A stretch of 24,615 nt of DNA. Origin: Marine Group II euryarchaeote MED-G33. GTDB lineage: Archaea > Thermoplasmatota > Poseidoniia > Poseidoniales > Thalassarchaeaceae. Where the stretch lies: assembly GCA_949538655.1 (NCBI GenBank), contig CATISE010000210.1, positions 1-24,615 of the forward strand, read 5' to 3'. The position numbers and the translations under genes are program-made. Of this stretch, positions 8,701 to 14,524 are shown piece by piece. How positions within the stretch are numbered: the stretch's first letter is position 1; each line of letters begins with the position of its first letter. Below the pieces are notes generated by a model that was not told where the DNA came from, searched no databases, and was given only the letters and a program-made list of their open reading frames with translations.

Positions 8701-10655
8701 GCCTATCTCGTGATGGTAATCGTTGGGCACTCCGTTTGTACGAGGAAGATTTACCTCATGAAATTCAATCATTGCAATCGGATGATGTTTGGGTTGTATC
8801 TGGTGGCGGTGCTGGGGTGACTGCCAGGTGTATTGTTGGGGTCGCGGAATCGAGTCGAAATGCTGGTGCGACGTTTATTCTCCTTGGGCGAACAAAGCTT
8901 GATGCTAGTATTGAACAGTGGTTGCAAGATGATGAAGAGGCCTTACAAAAACGGAAAATGAATCTGAGAGAGGAAATGATTGCTGAAAGCGAATCTGGTA
9001 AGGTGACCATGGTCGAATGGGACAGGGAATGGAACCAGAAAATTAGAAGCTTTGAGATACACAAAACGATACTCGAAATCCAAGCAACAGGCAACCGGGC
9101 ATTATATGATGCGTGTGATGTGACGAATTCCAAATCGGTATCGAAAGTATTGACTGCAGTACGAAAAGAATGTGGGTCGATCACAGGAATTGTACACGGC
9201 GCTGGTCTTGAAGATTCAAAATTGGTTGCCGATAAATCTTGGGAAAAGTTCAACCAAATCATATCGGTGAAAATCGATGGCTGGAGGGCATTAATTGATG
9301 CCATTGGAGATGATTTACATCAACTTAGAACCCTTTGTGCATTCACCTCAATAGCAGGTCGTTTTGGAAATGGTGGGCAAGTCGATTATGCAGCCGCAAA
9401 CAATATTCTCGATGCAGAAATGTGTCGTATTTCTCACCATGAGGACGCCCCGCGTGCAGTCGCAATCGCTTGGTCTGGTTGGCGTGACGTTGGGATGGCC
9501 ACCCGTGGTTCATTGGAATCGGTGTTCCTACAAGCAGGAATCGAAACAATTCCAGTTGACATCGGAGTTGAAATATTCACTCACGAAATGCTTGCTGGTG
9601 GCAAGCGTCGCGTTGTTGCTGCGGGTGCATTGGGTATACTGGATGATGAGGACTGCAAACGGGCCCCGCCTCAAAAATTCCCTGCGGATACTGCCGGTGC
9701 ACTTTCTGAACCCGAACGGTTTCCCTTTGTAGACCGAATACTCGAACATGACCAATACGCCGAGATCCTCACCGAATGTACACTTTCGACGGATCGCTTC
9801 CCATTTTTGGTTGATCATTCGATTGCAGGAACGCCCTATCACCCGGGTGTGATGGCCATGGAAATGTTTGCACAAAGTTCCCTTTTACTATACCCTATGT
9901 GTATTTTAGAAGGTTTTTCCGAAATTAAATTCGGTTTGCCAATCAAACTGATTAAAGAAGAAACTCGTATTCGTGTAAGGGCTAAATATTTCGATCAAGA
10001 TCACAATTCATTGTTTATCAAATGCCATATTGAAAGTGACTTGGTAAATTCAAACGGTGAAATATTTGGCGAGCCCAGAATCCACCACGAAGGTATTGTC
10101 CGCCTTCTCAAAGAGGGTGCCAGTCGTGATTCTGAAGTGGCATTCTCTGATTCACCCGGAAGAGGAAAAGCTTCGTTCCAACCCAATTTTATCTATGACC
10201 GTTTTTTCCATGGGCCTCGATTCCAAGTCCATGGGGGCATGATTAAGGGTGTATCGGATGGGGACGATTTGGGTGTGGATGGAATTGCATTATTGCGCAA
10301 TCAACTGCCCAACTCACAATTGTTTGACCAAGAACCAGCACTGTTAGAATCATTGCCGATGCTAATCGAAGCGTGTTTCCAAAATGCAGGCATGGTTGCG
10401 ATGGAAGTCGATGGGATCTCAAGTTTACCGATTGGAATTGAAGAATGTGAAGTGCTCAAAGTTCCAGCAACACGTGATGAGTTGCGAGTACGAAGTTACC
10501 GGCGGGCAGAAGAAGAGGGTGGAGTCACGGTTCATGACGCCATGGTTTTCGATCGGAATCAGAAACCGATTGTTTCCCTCAAAGGTCTCAGGTTGAAAGG
10601 CATGGCGCCCGTACCAGAGGAGTTGCAATTCAGTCTAAAACGAAAGGGGAAATAA
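2703..10655 (+). CDS. Type I fatty-acid/polyketide megasynthase, KS-AT-ACP-KS-ACP-KR-DH
   Basis: 2650 residues. The start is a TTG behind gaggtgg; no ATG precedes the first domain, which begins at about residue 10. Domains: KS1 about 10-470 (C220 in DAACAST, H354 in EAHGTST, H393 in IGHLK). AT about 623-930 (S726 in GHSLGE; HAFHS with H831, the malonyl-type motif). ACP-like 1 about 1015-1085 (GLTES at 1051-1055, no canonical GxDS). KS2 about 1119-1580 (C1326 in NNACAST, H1474 in SHEPAT, H1514 in TGHPMG). ACP2 about 1671-1741 (LGIDTVKQAEI, T1704 in place of Ser). A Pro/Glu-rich linker follows. KR with structural half about 1790-2310 (SGGGAGVT at 2033-2040; S2216, Y2229, N2233). DH about 2330-2640 (DHSIAGTPYHPG with H2372; FFHGPRFQ; LIEACFQ with E2556 where Asp is usual). 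It has no ER and no thioesterase. The architecture recalls PfaA-type PUFA synthases. Product and release step are unknown. Confidence 0.9.
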   Translation: MTTLDENPQDPFEPIAVIGIATLLPDAPDVDSFWQNILSAKVSLKEVPNGRWNPSDFWAEGGPKNVDENKTYSKIGGWIEDYEFDWRRWKTPPGSLPQIDLTQQWAVTVSAAALEDAGYMGEGARELPKARTGVIFANALGGENRNLSNHRIWADHFARHAVEAGGMPSEGKTAFKQAILEGLPRVTEDTMPGELANVVSGRVANLLDLQGPNYSTDAACASTFAAILDACRLLQTRQVDLMVAGASDRTMDPATFAKFSAIGALSATHSTPFDSQANGFVMGEGSGALTLKRLSDAIHDGDKIQAVIRGVGASSDGRGKGITAPSTRGQIQAVSRAYMQAGYESATVELIEAHGTSTVVGDATELTSLSSAFSNTPSGQTVAVGSIKSQIGHLKAAAGIAGLIKAIRAVDTATIPPSAGFSTPNANVDWSTNPFYVPTEPQPWTTPSGHPRRAGVSSFGFGGTNFHCAIESYDRDYHSLIANEFDARRAAWLNPGQPSSAPLPSTATLSHSELKEIEGGALLLNAPDLESLVLKISLIRSELFTGSNFDDDPYGKRLSIVLPEASKDYVAEGVRCAIVASNWAQLSKRFDLLEKSIEDRSKWDFLAKQMVMVTDTAPLPKQAKVAHLYPGQGSQYVGMTLDLSKRYRCIGDTWDEADLTMTDVLDGESLSSFVLRENLTEEQKKESEYKLKQTEYTQPAMLAADLALYRLMKEHGLEPDMVAGHSLGEYAALMVAGILDFDSALRAVAARGTEMGGVEVPDCGIMASVSAPYEQIEAVLDAEEGYVIAANKNSPKMTVIAGETEPMKRVMRIFDEAGAPCVQLQTSHAFHSRIVAPANEPLRRFLEGLEINLPQIPITSNFDGGWYPNVALAGSSPKEAILAKLAPQMASAVEWTKQMETMYDGGARLFVEVGPKRALTLFAEQIFEDKPKIVANTNHPKVGGIASFHAALAAHALSGRIPNMPDADSNILTGAFKAGVQASPSTATPQDIRGVSRKIVSTKENNSSQIIEDPEEIERKSKEIAIAKIVSEISGFPLRMIHGSTNLETIGLTESKIYKIHDKIKSNYRVKGTTSAKTLPELVEWMDEVPNVSPPMKPQSHFRENPVAPETTPSRRNDAYVFSGISLGLPGMEEVFAPETFDRIIRGDNFISELSDEIKQRLLDRNLVRIIKHADGSAEFVPCNDFSLIPQLAGRSGHFDLAEQYGVDPKIVEAMDITTSLALAAGLEALKDAGLPLVAVEQVNKAGKRLIQQWHLPESERNRTGVIFASCFPGVDQAMRHAQNNGADEEGHFDRRFLLQILTMGHSQFAQYIGARGPNISINNACASTPSAIAVAEDWLNTGRCDRIIIVSADDSTSDELMTWIGAGFAAAGAHAMGNAVEDVSLPFDARRNGMLLGMGAAGFVIERNSLSVERGVTPYVELLGTHLANSAFHPTRLDVEHVSNSLENFITKMEQDWGLNRHSIASRTSFMSHEPATPPRGGSAAAEIQALRRTFGESASKIIITNTKGFTGHPMGTGIEDSVSIRGLCQGEFPPIANFKQPDPELGDLRLSVGGPVDVEYVVRHAAGFGSQMAFTMVRRIANNLERLDRSRIANWTAKVVGGNTDLRILDRKLVAYINPDEKIIGGVQGEPWAFVESEEPKPELIPPSKPVMIEEVAQVKSPPQPANDVSSKVVEVVVKHTGYPEDFIELDQDLEGELGIDTVKQAEIMAELRDFYNLPVDESFVLSEHPTLNHMIAYLGQDESEPEIEEAIPVEPVTHQLVAEETPVHAEPEKMGVRRWQVEVEESPPEATTPLEIEGRVVAVTDDPWGVADTLCHILEAAGIDTVRIMLDPSIVSKVKIEKDGPVDIIRVDPGNHEQLAEVSAHLAKVGEVVALLHLSPLRLAGVGWETETQQAQLTSTTHGLFGLLKSLDTQLSSIKDGTVMSVSAMDGRHGNASSRFNALAAGAHGIVKSYAKEKPHLRCRAVDIDPELLADPTALAHQIWAEAFGRTSPLEVGLSRDGNRWALRLYEEDLPHEIQSLQSDDVWVVSGGGAGVTARCIVGVAESSRNAGATFILLGRTKLDASIEQWLQDDEEALQKRKMNLREEMIAESESGKVTMVEWDREWNQKIRSFEIHKTILEIQATGNRALYDACDVTNSKSVSKVLTAVRKECGSITGIVHGAGLEDSKLVADKSWEKFNQIISVKIDGWRALIDAIGDDLHQLRTLCAFTSIAGRFGNGGQVDYAAANNILDAEMCRISHHEDAPRAVAIAWSGWRDVGMATRGSLESVFLQAGIETIPVDIGVEIFTHEMLAGGKRRVVAAGALGILDDEDCKRAPPQKFPADTAGALSEPERFPFVDRILEHDQYAEILTECTLSTDRFPFLVDHSIAGTPYHPGVMAMEMFAQSSLLLYPMCILEGFSEIKFGLPIKLIKEETRIRVRAKYFDQDHNSLFIKCHIESDLVNSNGEIFGEPRIHHEGIVRLLKEGASRDSEVAFSDSPGRGKASFQPNFIYDRFFHGPRFQVHGGMIKGVSDGDDLGVDGIALLRNQLPNSQLFDQEPALLESLPMLIEACFQNAGMVAMEVDGISSLPIGIEECEVLKVPATRDELRVRSYRRAEEEGGVTVHDAMVFDRNQKPIVSLKGLRLKGMAPVPEELQFSLKRKGK

Positions 10656-10656
10656 C

Positions 10657-10682
10657 CAATTGAAAAACCGATTTTCCAATTG
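10657..10682 (+). promoter_or_regulatory. Hairpin between megasynthase and PPTase
   Basis: Arms caattgaaaaa and ttttccaattg pair over 11 positions with one mismatch around a ccga loop. It starts two bases after the megasynthase TAA, and its last base is the first of the PPTase Shine-Dalgarno (gagg, 10682-10685). Because it abuts that site it could tune translation of the PPTase relative to its 8-kb neighbour. Function is inferred from position only. Confidence 0.45.
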
Positions 10683-10689
10683 AGGAATT

Positions 10690-11454
10690 ATGATGGAATT
10701 ATGGCGCCCTAAGGGTCTGGTATCTCCACTACCGCTTCCCGATTCATGTGGTGTCAACAATGTTGTTGCCGTTTGGATGCCAGTCGGTGAATTCACCCCA
10801 AATGACCCACTACCAAATTTGTCAAATGTACCACTTGTAGATGCATTTGAAGCCTCCTCTTTCGTCACTGCCAAGCGGGCGCTTGAGCACGCTTCAGCTC
10901 GTTATGCCTTGGCCACACTCCTACGAGACATCGGTTTCGATCCTTTTGATCTAAGAGTTGTAAGAGATGAACATCGAAAACCCAAATTGGTTTGGAGTGA
11001 TGATGAATCCAGAAACCGGGCCGGTGGTCCTTTGAGTCCACAATTGCCAGAAATCACATTGGGCCATTCAAATGGGGTTTCGATTGCAGCCGTATCCCTC
11101 GACGGTTCGTCAATCGGCCTCGATGCAGAACCCCTCGATGTGCCCCGCCCTCGAAACCTCCTAACAATGATGACCTCGGGGGAAGAGTTGCAATATCTTG
11201 AGCAATTGTGGGAGATTGACTCGCGGGTCGGAATGCAAGAGGCCACCCGCACTTGGGTGGTGAAGGAAGCCGTGCAGAAGGCATGTGGTTTGGGGATGCA
11301 TGTGCCCCCTCAATCATTCTCAGTTCTGAATTGTGAAGAAGCGATTATTTCCCATGATGGACATGGCTTTCGTTTGGAAATACAATATTGGCGAGAATTA
11401 CTCGATGGACGAGCTTTTGCCTTTGGGTTTTCAAGATTGATTGAAGTGGTCTAA
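10690..11454 (+). CDS. Sfp-type 4'-phosphopantetheinyl transferase
   Basis: 254 residues, within the Sfp/AcpT range. It would transfer 4'-phosphopantetheine from CoA to a carrier-protein domain. Family motifs are present: ITLGHSNG (H126), IGLDAEPLD with the Mg-binding pair D145/E147, SGEEL at 163-167, and TWVVKEAVQKACGLGM with W189, K192 and E193. An upstream basic segment (residues 91-99, VRDEHRKPK) corresponds to the usual RxxxGKP-type region. Start: ATG at 10690 or 10693, behind gagg; either fits. It lies 34 bases after the megasynthase stop, so its natural target is presumably the megasynthase ACP2, although that domain has Thr at the attachment position. A role in charging another carrier protein outside the window cannot be excluded. 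Confidence 0.88.
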   Translation: MMELWRPKGLVSPLPLPDSCGVNNVVAVWMPVGEFTPNDPLPNLSNVPLVDAFEASSFVTAKRALEHASARYALATLLRDIGFDPFDLRVVRDEHRKPKLVWSDDESRNRAGGPLSPQLPEITLGHSNGVSIAAVSLDGSSIGLDAEPLDVPRPRNLLTMMTSGEELQYLEQLWEIDSRVGMQEATRTWVVKEAVQKACGLGMHVPPQSFSVLNCEEAIISHDGHGFRLEIQYWRELLDGRAFAFGFSRLIEVV

Positions 11455-11459
11455 ACCAA

Positions 11460-11636
11460 CTATTCCTGCTCAGTACTTTTTCCACCCAATGCGAGAAGGA
11501 GGCCCGGGACAAACAGTATTGTGAGCATACGAATCATGCTTTCAACCTCTACATCAAAGGCAATTGCCCAAAGTGGTGCAACAGCCGGCATGAAGATGAA
11601 ACACATTCCGATTCCCACCTTTCTCGCCCAGTGCAT
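11460..11636 (-). CDS. Small two-helix membrane protein (hypothetical)
   Basis: A 58-residue reading frame on the minus strand, starting MHWARKVGIG and ending GGKSTEQE. Two hydrophobic segments (about residues 8-27, GIGMCFIFMPAVAPLWAIAF, and about 35-53, SMIRMLTILFVPGLLLALG) are separated by an acidic turn (DVEVE). A basic N-terminus and a hydrophilic C-terminus frame them. The composition looks like a real membrane protein rather than chance, and no gene occupies this stretch on the other strand. It converges on the PPTase gene, with 5 bases between stops. The frame stays open upstream of the Met (KGYIPPADI precedes it) as far as a TAG next to the tRNA 5' end. It may therefore use a non-ATG start or be a remnant cut off at the tRNA. 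No Shine-Dalgarno; a TATAT at about -20 on its strand is a weak promoter candidate. No family recognised. Confidence 0.5.
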   Translation of the reverse strand: MHWARKVGIGMCFIFMPAVAPLWAIAFDVEVESMIRMLTILFVPGLLLALGGKSTEQE

Positions 11637-11725
11637 GATGTCTGCCGGTGGGATATAGCCCTTGAATTTGCGGGAGTGGTCGGACCGAATTGGATAAGAC
11701 TGAGGCGCGACCCCCGCAATCTAAC

Positions 11726-11797
11726 GCGGATGTAGTGAAGGGGTTATCACCTGAGGTTTCCAACCTCATGTCACGGGTTCAAATCCCGTCGTCCGCA
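11726..11797 (+). tRNA. tRNA-Gly (anticodon TCC)
   Basis: A complete 72-base cloverleaf. Acceptor GCGGATG pairs with CGTCCGC (one G-U). D arm GTGA/TCAC encloses AGGGGTTA. Anticodon stem TGAGG/CCTCA encloses TTTCCAA, with anticodon TCC at positions 34-36. There is a 4-base variable region, and T arm ACGGG/CCCGT encloses TTCAAAT. Discriminator is A, the 3' CCA is not encoded, and there is no intron. I could not identify a TATA box at the expected distance upstream. The ABC exporter frame begins only 23 to 53 bases downstream, so the two may share a transcript. Confidence 0.95.
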
Positions 11798-11850
11798 CTT
11801 CTGAACTAACTACTGACGCATTGAAAAACCGCCGCCTTGAGCCAGCGCCA

Positions 11851-13719
11851 ATGTCCCAGGGCAGCCATGGTGTCTCAATCAGCAATTCGGCTGAATATGA
11901 GGGTGAAGATGACCCACAAATTTTGGGTCGTAGGATCTGGAGAATTTTCCCTTATGTCCGTCCATATCGGCGCCGAGCCATGGTGGGTGTATCATCGAAT
12001 ATGCTTGCACGCGTATTCGATTTACTTCCATTCGTTTTCATCGGTTTTGCTGTGGATTATTACAGTGGGGTCACCGATTCGGGTGGCCGTTTAGGGCAAT
12101 TTCGTGAATTTTTAGATGAGAACATTTTGGTCCATATCGGAGACCAAGCACTCTCTTATGGCATCCTGATTTTCCTTGGTTTTGCAGGTTTGGCAATTTT
12201 TCAAGGTGTGTCTGATTATTGTTGGCAAACTCTCGGGTACCAAGTACAACACGACCTCAGATTGGATGCTACTCAAAGTCTGATACGGATGGAAGCATCT
12301 TACTACGATCTCAGACAAACCGGAGTTCTGATGTCCGTCCTCTCCTCGGATGTCAATCAGTTGGAAGATGTCATCTCGGATTCATCGACATCGATTATTC
12401 GCATATTCACCACATTCATCACAGCCTTTGTCATTCTAATGATGATGTCTTGGAAATTAACTGCGGTACTTTTCGGCCCACTTGTTCTCATTTTCCCAAT
12501 GGTGTATCTATTCTCAACACGAGTTCAGAGGAAATATCGCAAGCAAAGAGAATCGACAGGTGGGATCAATGCAGTTCTTGAAAATGTCATTTCTGGAATC
12601 GCAGTAGTACAGGCATACAATGCGCAAGAGTGGGAAATTTCACGAGTCGCAAATGAGAGTGAAGAATACCGTGATGAAGCCATTGGCGCCAGTCTTGATC
12701 GTAATCGATTCATCCCCGGTCTCTATGGTGTCGCAGGAATCGTGTATGGCCTCTTGGTCTCTGTGGGTGGCTGGTTGATGAAAGAGGGTGATATTTCCGT
12801 AGGTGCCTTTACCACGTTCCTTCTGATTATGACTCGTCTTTCGATGCCCTTGTTCATTTTTGGCATGCTGGTGAATCAACTACAACGTGGAGAAGCGGCC
12901 GCACGCCGTGTTTTCGCCATGGTTGATTTAGAACCAAGTATTGTTGATAAAGAGGGTGCAAAAGCGCTCGAAGGCTCGATTGACAGCATTGAATTCCGCG
13001 ATGTTCATTTCACCTATCCTGGAACTGAGACACCAGTTTTGAATGGGATTTCATTCAATGTTGGGCAAGGTGGATTCTTGGGAGTCATGGGTCACACCGG
13101 CGCGGGTAAGTCAACAATTTTGAAATTGATTCTACGATATTATGAGCCAGATTCTGGCGAAGTTTTAGTCAATGGTCGCAACATCCAAGATATCACGTTA
13201 GACAGTGTCCGTGAGAAAATGGGATTCGTGAACCAAGATCCATTCTTGTTCTATGGTAGCATTCGGGACAATGTTGTCTATTCACGAGAAGCGAGTCTCG
13301 AAGAAGTAGAATCTGCCCTCAAGCTATCAGGAGCCAATGAATTTGTATCCAACATGGAGAATGGTGTCGATACCCTTGTCGGTGATCGTGGCGTGATGTT
13401 GTCGGGTGGACAACGTGCAAGGATTTCTCTGGCCAGAGCGATGCTGAAGAATCCGAGTTTGTTGATTCTTGACGAAGCATCCAGTGCATTGGATGCTGAA
13501 ACAGAGCGTCAGATTCAGTCCAATCTACTTGGGACGGGTGGTTCTCGAACCACCATTGCTGTGGCCCATCGTTTGTCTACAATTCGAAATGCGGATGAGA
13601 TTTTGTCGATGGTCGACGGTGCAGTGGTTGAACGAGGTACACATGATTTCCTTGTCTCTAACAACGGTGTTTATTCCAGTCAATGGGATATCCAGACGGG
13701 TGCGATTGGGGAGGAATAA
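11851..13719 (+). CDS. ABC exporter, fused permease/ATPase (MsbA-like)
   Basis: 622 residues from the ATG at 11851. An in-frame TTG at 11821 would add 10 residues; neither has a clear Shine-Dalgarno, and I prefer the ATG. The N-terminal half is a type I exporter membrane domain with six predicted helices (for example FVFIGFAVDYY, FLGFAGLAIFQGV, TTFITAFVILMMM, GVAGIVYGLLVSVGGWL). The C-terminal half is the ATPase: Walker A GHTGAGKST at about 414, Q-loop VNQDPFLF, signature LSGGQRARISLARAM at about 517, Walker B SLLILDEASSALD, and H-loop AVAHRLST. It likely acts as a homodimer in the membrane, exporting or flipping a lipid or amphiphile. Proximity to the megasynthase cassette makes a lipid product a tempting substrate, but a tRNA and a minus-strand ORF lie between. 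Substrate unknown. Confidence 0.9.
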   Translation: MSQGSHGVSISNSAEYEGEDDPQILGRRIWRIFPYVRPYRRRAMVGVSSNMLARVFDLLPFVFIGFAVDYYSGVTDSGGRLGQFREFLDENILVHIGDQALSYGILIFLGFAGLAIFQGVSDYCWQTLGYQVQHDLRLDATQSLIRMEASYYDLRQTGVLMSVLSSDVNQLEDVISDSSTSIIRIFTTFITAFVILMMMSWKLTAVLFGPLVLIFPMVYLFSTRVQRKYRKQRESTGGINAVLENVISGIAVVQAYNAQEWEISRVANESEEYRDEAIGASLDRNRFIPGLYGVAGIVYGLLVSVGGWLMKEGDISVGAFTTFLLIMTRLSMPLFIFGMLVNQLQRGEAAARRVFAMVDLEPSIVDKEGAKALEGSIDSIEFRDVHFTYPGTETPVLNGISFNVGQGGFLGVMGHTGAGKSTILKLILRYYEPDSGEVLVNGRNIQDITLDSVREKMGFVNQDPFLFYGSIRDNVVYSREASLEEVESALKLSGANEFVSNMENGVDTLVGDRGVMLSGGQRARISLARAMLKNPSLLILDEASSALDAETERQIQSNLLGTGGSRTTIAVAHRLSTIRNADEILSMVDGAVVERGTHDFLVSNNGVYSSQWDIQTGAIGEE

Positions 13720-13723
13720 CTCC

Positions 13724-14524
13724 GTGTCTGAAATCGAGTGGGTTCGCATTGATGCAGGAACTGCTTGGTTAGGTGACAATCGCGGAGCGTTGATGCACGC
13801 AGGAAATGGCCCTCTACATGAAATTCGAATTCAAAATGAATTTGAAATTAGTGCAGAACCGATTACATTTGCACAGTGGAAAGAATTGACGGGCCAAGCT
13901 GTGGCCGGAGAGAATTCTGAAGATCCAGTAAATCGATTGACTCCATTGATGATTGAATCAGGTTTAATCGGTGTTCAGGGCAACCCCCGGCCACCATCTG
14001 AGGCGGAGTGGGCTCTGGCGGCTAAACAGGGTGCGATTGGTCCAGGGGCCGTCCAAGTCGAAGTATTGAGTGATCGCCCCCCTCGCAGTGGATACTGGGG
14101 GGCTCCTTGCGATGGAAGGCCCTGGGTTCCAGGTGTCCGTGCCGGAGGAGTTTCAGACCATACTGCCCATACAACACGTGTTTGGAGAGGACCAGGCACA
14201 ATGCGTGGTGCAACCCCCCGGGGCGTATCACGTCCACAGATGGGATTCCGATTGGTTCGCTCAACAAAATATGAGGATGGTTTGCATATGCCCCAAGCCC
14301 CCTCAAAATCAGATCTTATTTTTCGAGAATCCATCATTGCATTATTGATTGGTATTTTACCGAGTTTTACTTGGGCTTACTTCAATGCCAGTCCGAATTA
14401 TTTGTCTGAGAGTTGGCTAAATATTGCAGTAGGAGGGATTTTCTTTTCTTTGATGACCGCCTTCCTTTGGCGACCCAAAACCTCATCGTTTTCAGTTCAG
14501 GATGGAAAAATGCGTAGAGATTAG
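13724..14524 (+). CDS. Formylglycine-generating-enzyme-like (FGE-sulfatase) domain protein with C-terminal membrane anchor
   Basis: 266 residues, read from a GTG 4 bases after the exporter stop, preceded by ggggaggaa. Residues about 4-180 show the FGE/SUMF1 fold pattern: EWVRIDAGTAWLGD, then ITFAQWKELTG, PPSEAEWALAAKQG, GYWGAPCDGRPW, and RVWRGPGTMRGATPRG...MGFRLVR at the end of the domain. The C-terminus carries two hydrophobic segments (ESIIALLIGILPSFTWAYF and LNIAVGGIFFSLMTAFLW), so the domain is membrane-tethered. The FGE copper-site cysteine pair is not visible; only one Cys (GAPCDG) is present. It is therefore unlikely to be a classical oxygen-dependent formylglycine-generating enzyme, and many family members have other or no catalytic roles. 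Spacing suggests co-expression with the exporter. Its last bases overlap the stop of the convergent glycosyltransferase. Confidence 0.72.
   Translation: MSEIEWVRIDAGTAWLGDNRGALMHAGNGPLHEIRIQNEFEISAEPITFAQWKELTGQAVAGENSEDPVNRLTPLMIESGLIGVQGNPRPPSEAEWALAAKQGAIGPGAVQVEVLSDRPPRSGYWGAPCDGRPWVPGVRAGGVSDHTAHTTRVWRGPGTMRGATPRGVSRPQMGFRLVRSTKYEDGLHMPQAPSKSDLIFRESIIALLIGILPSFTWAYFNASPNYLSESWLNIAVGGIFFSLMTAFLWRPKTSSFSVQDGKMRRD

Noticed and set aside
8765..9304. 179-residue minus-strand open frame inside the megasynthase
   Set aside because: Lies wholly within the ketoreductase coding region, shows low-complexity Ser/Arg composition, and has no start signals.
2703..10655. Reading the megasynthase as a full PfaA PUFA synthase
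   Set aside because: PfaA has one KS and tandem ACPs; this protein has two KS domains, no ACP array and a malonyl AT directly after KS1, and the PfaC and PfaD partners are absent from the window. It is related in style but not equivalent.
13469..13723. N-terminal extension of the FGE-like protein into the ABC exporter
   Set aside because: It would overlap the ATPase domain by about 250 bases; a GTG at 13724 with a good Shine-Dalgarno gives a complete domain.
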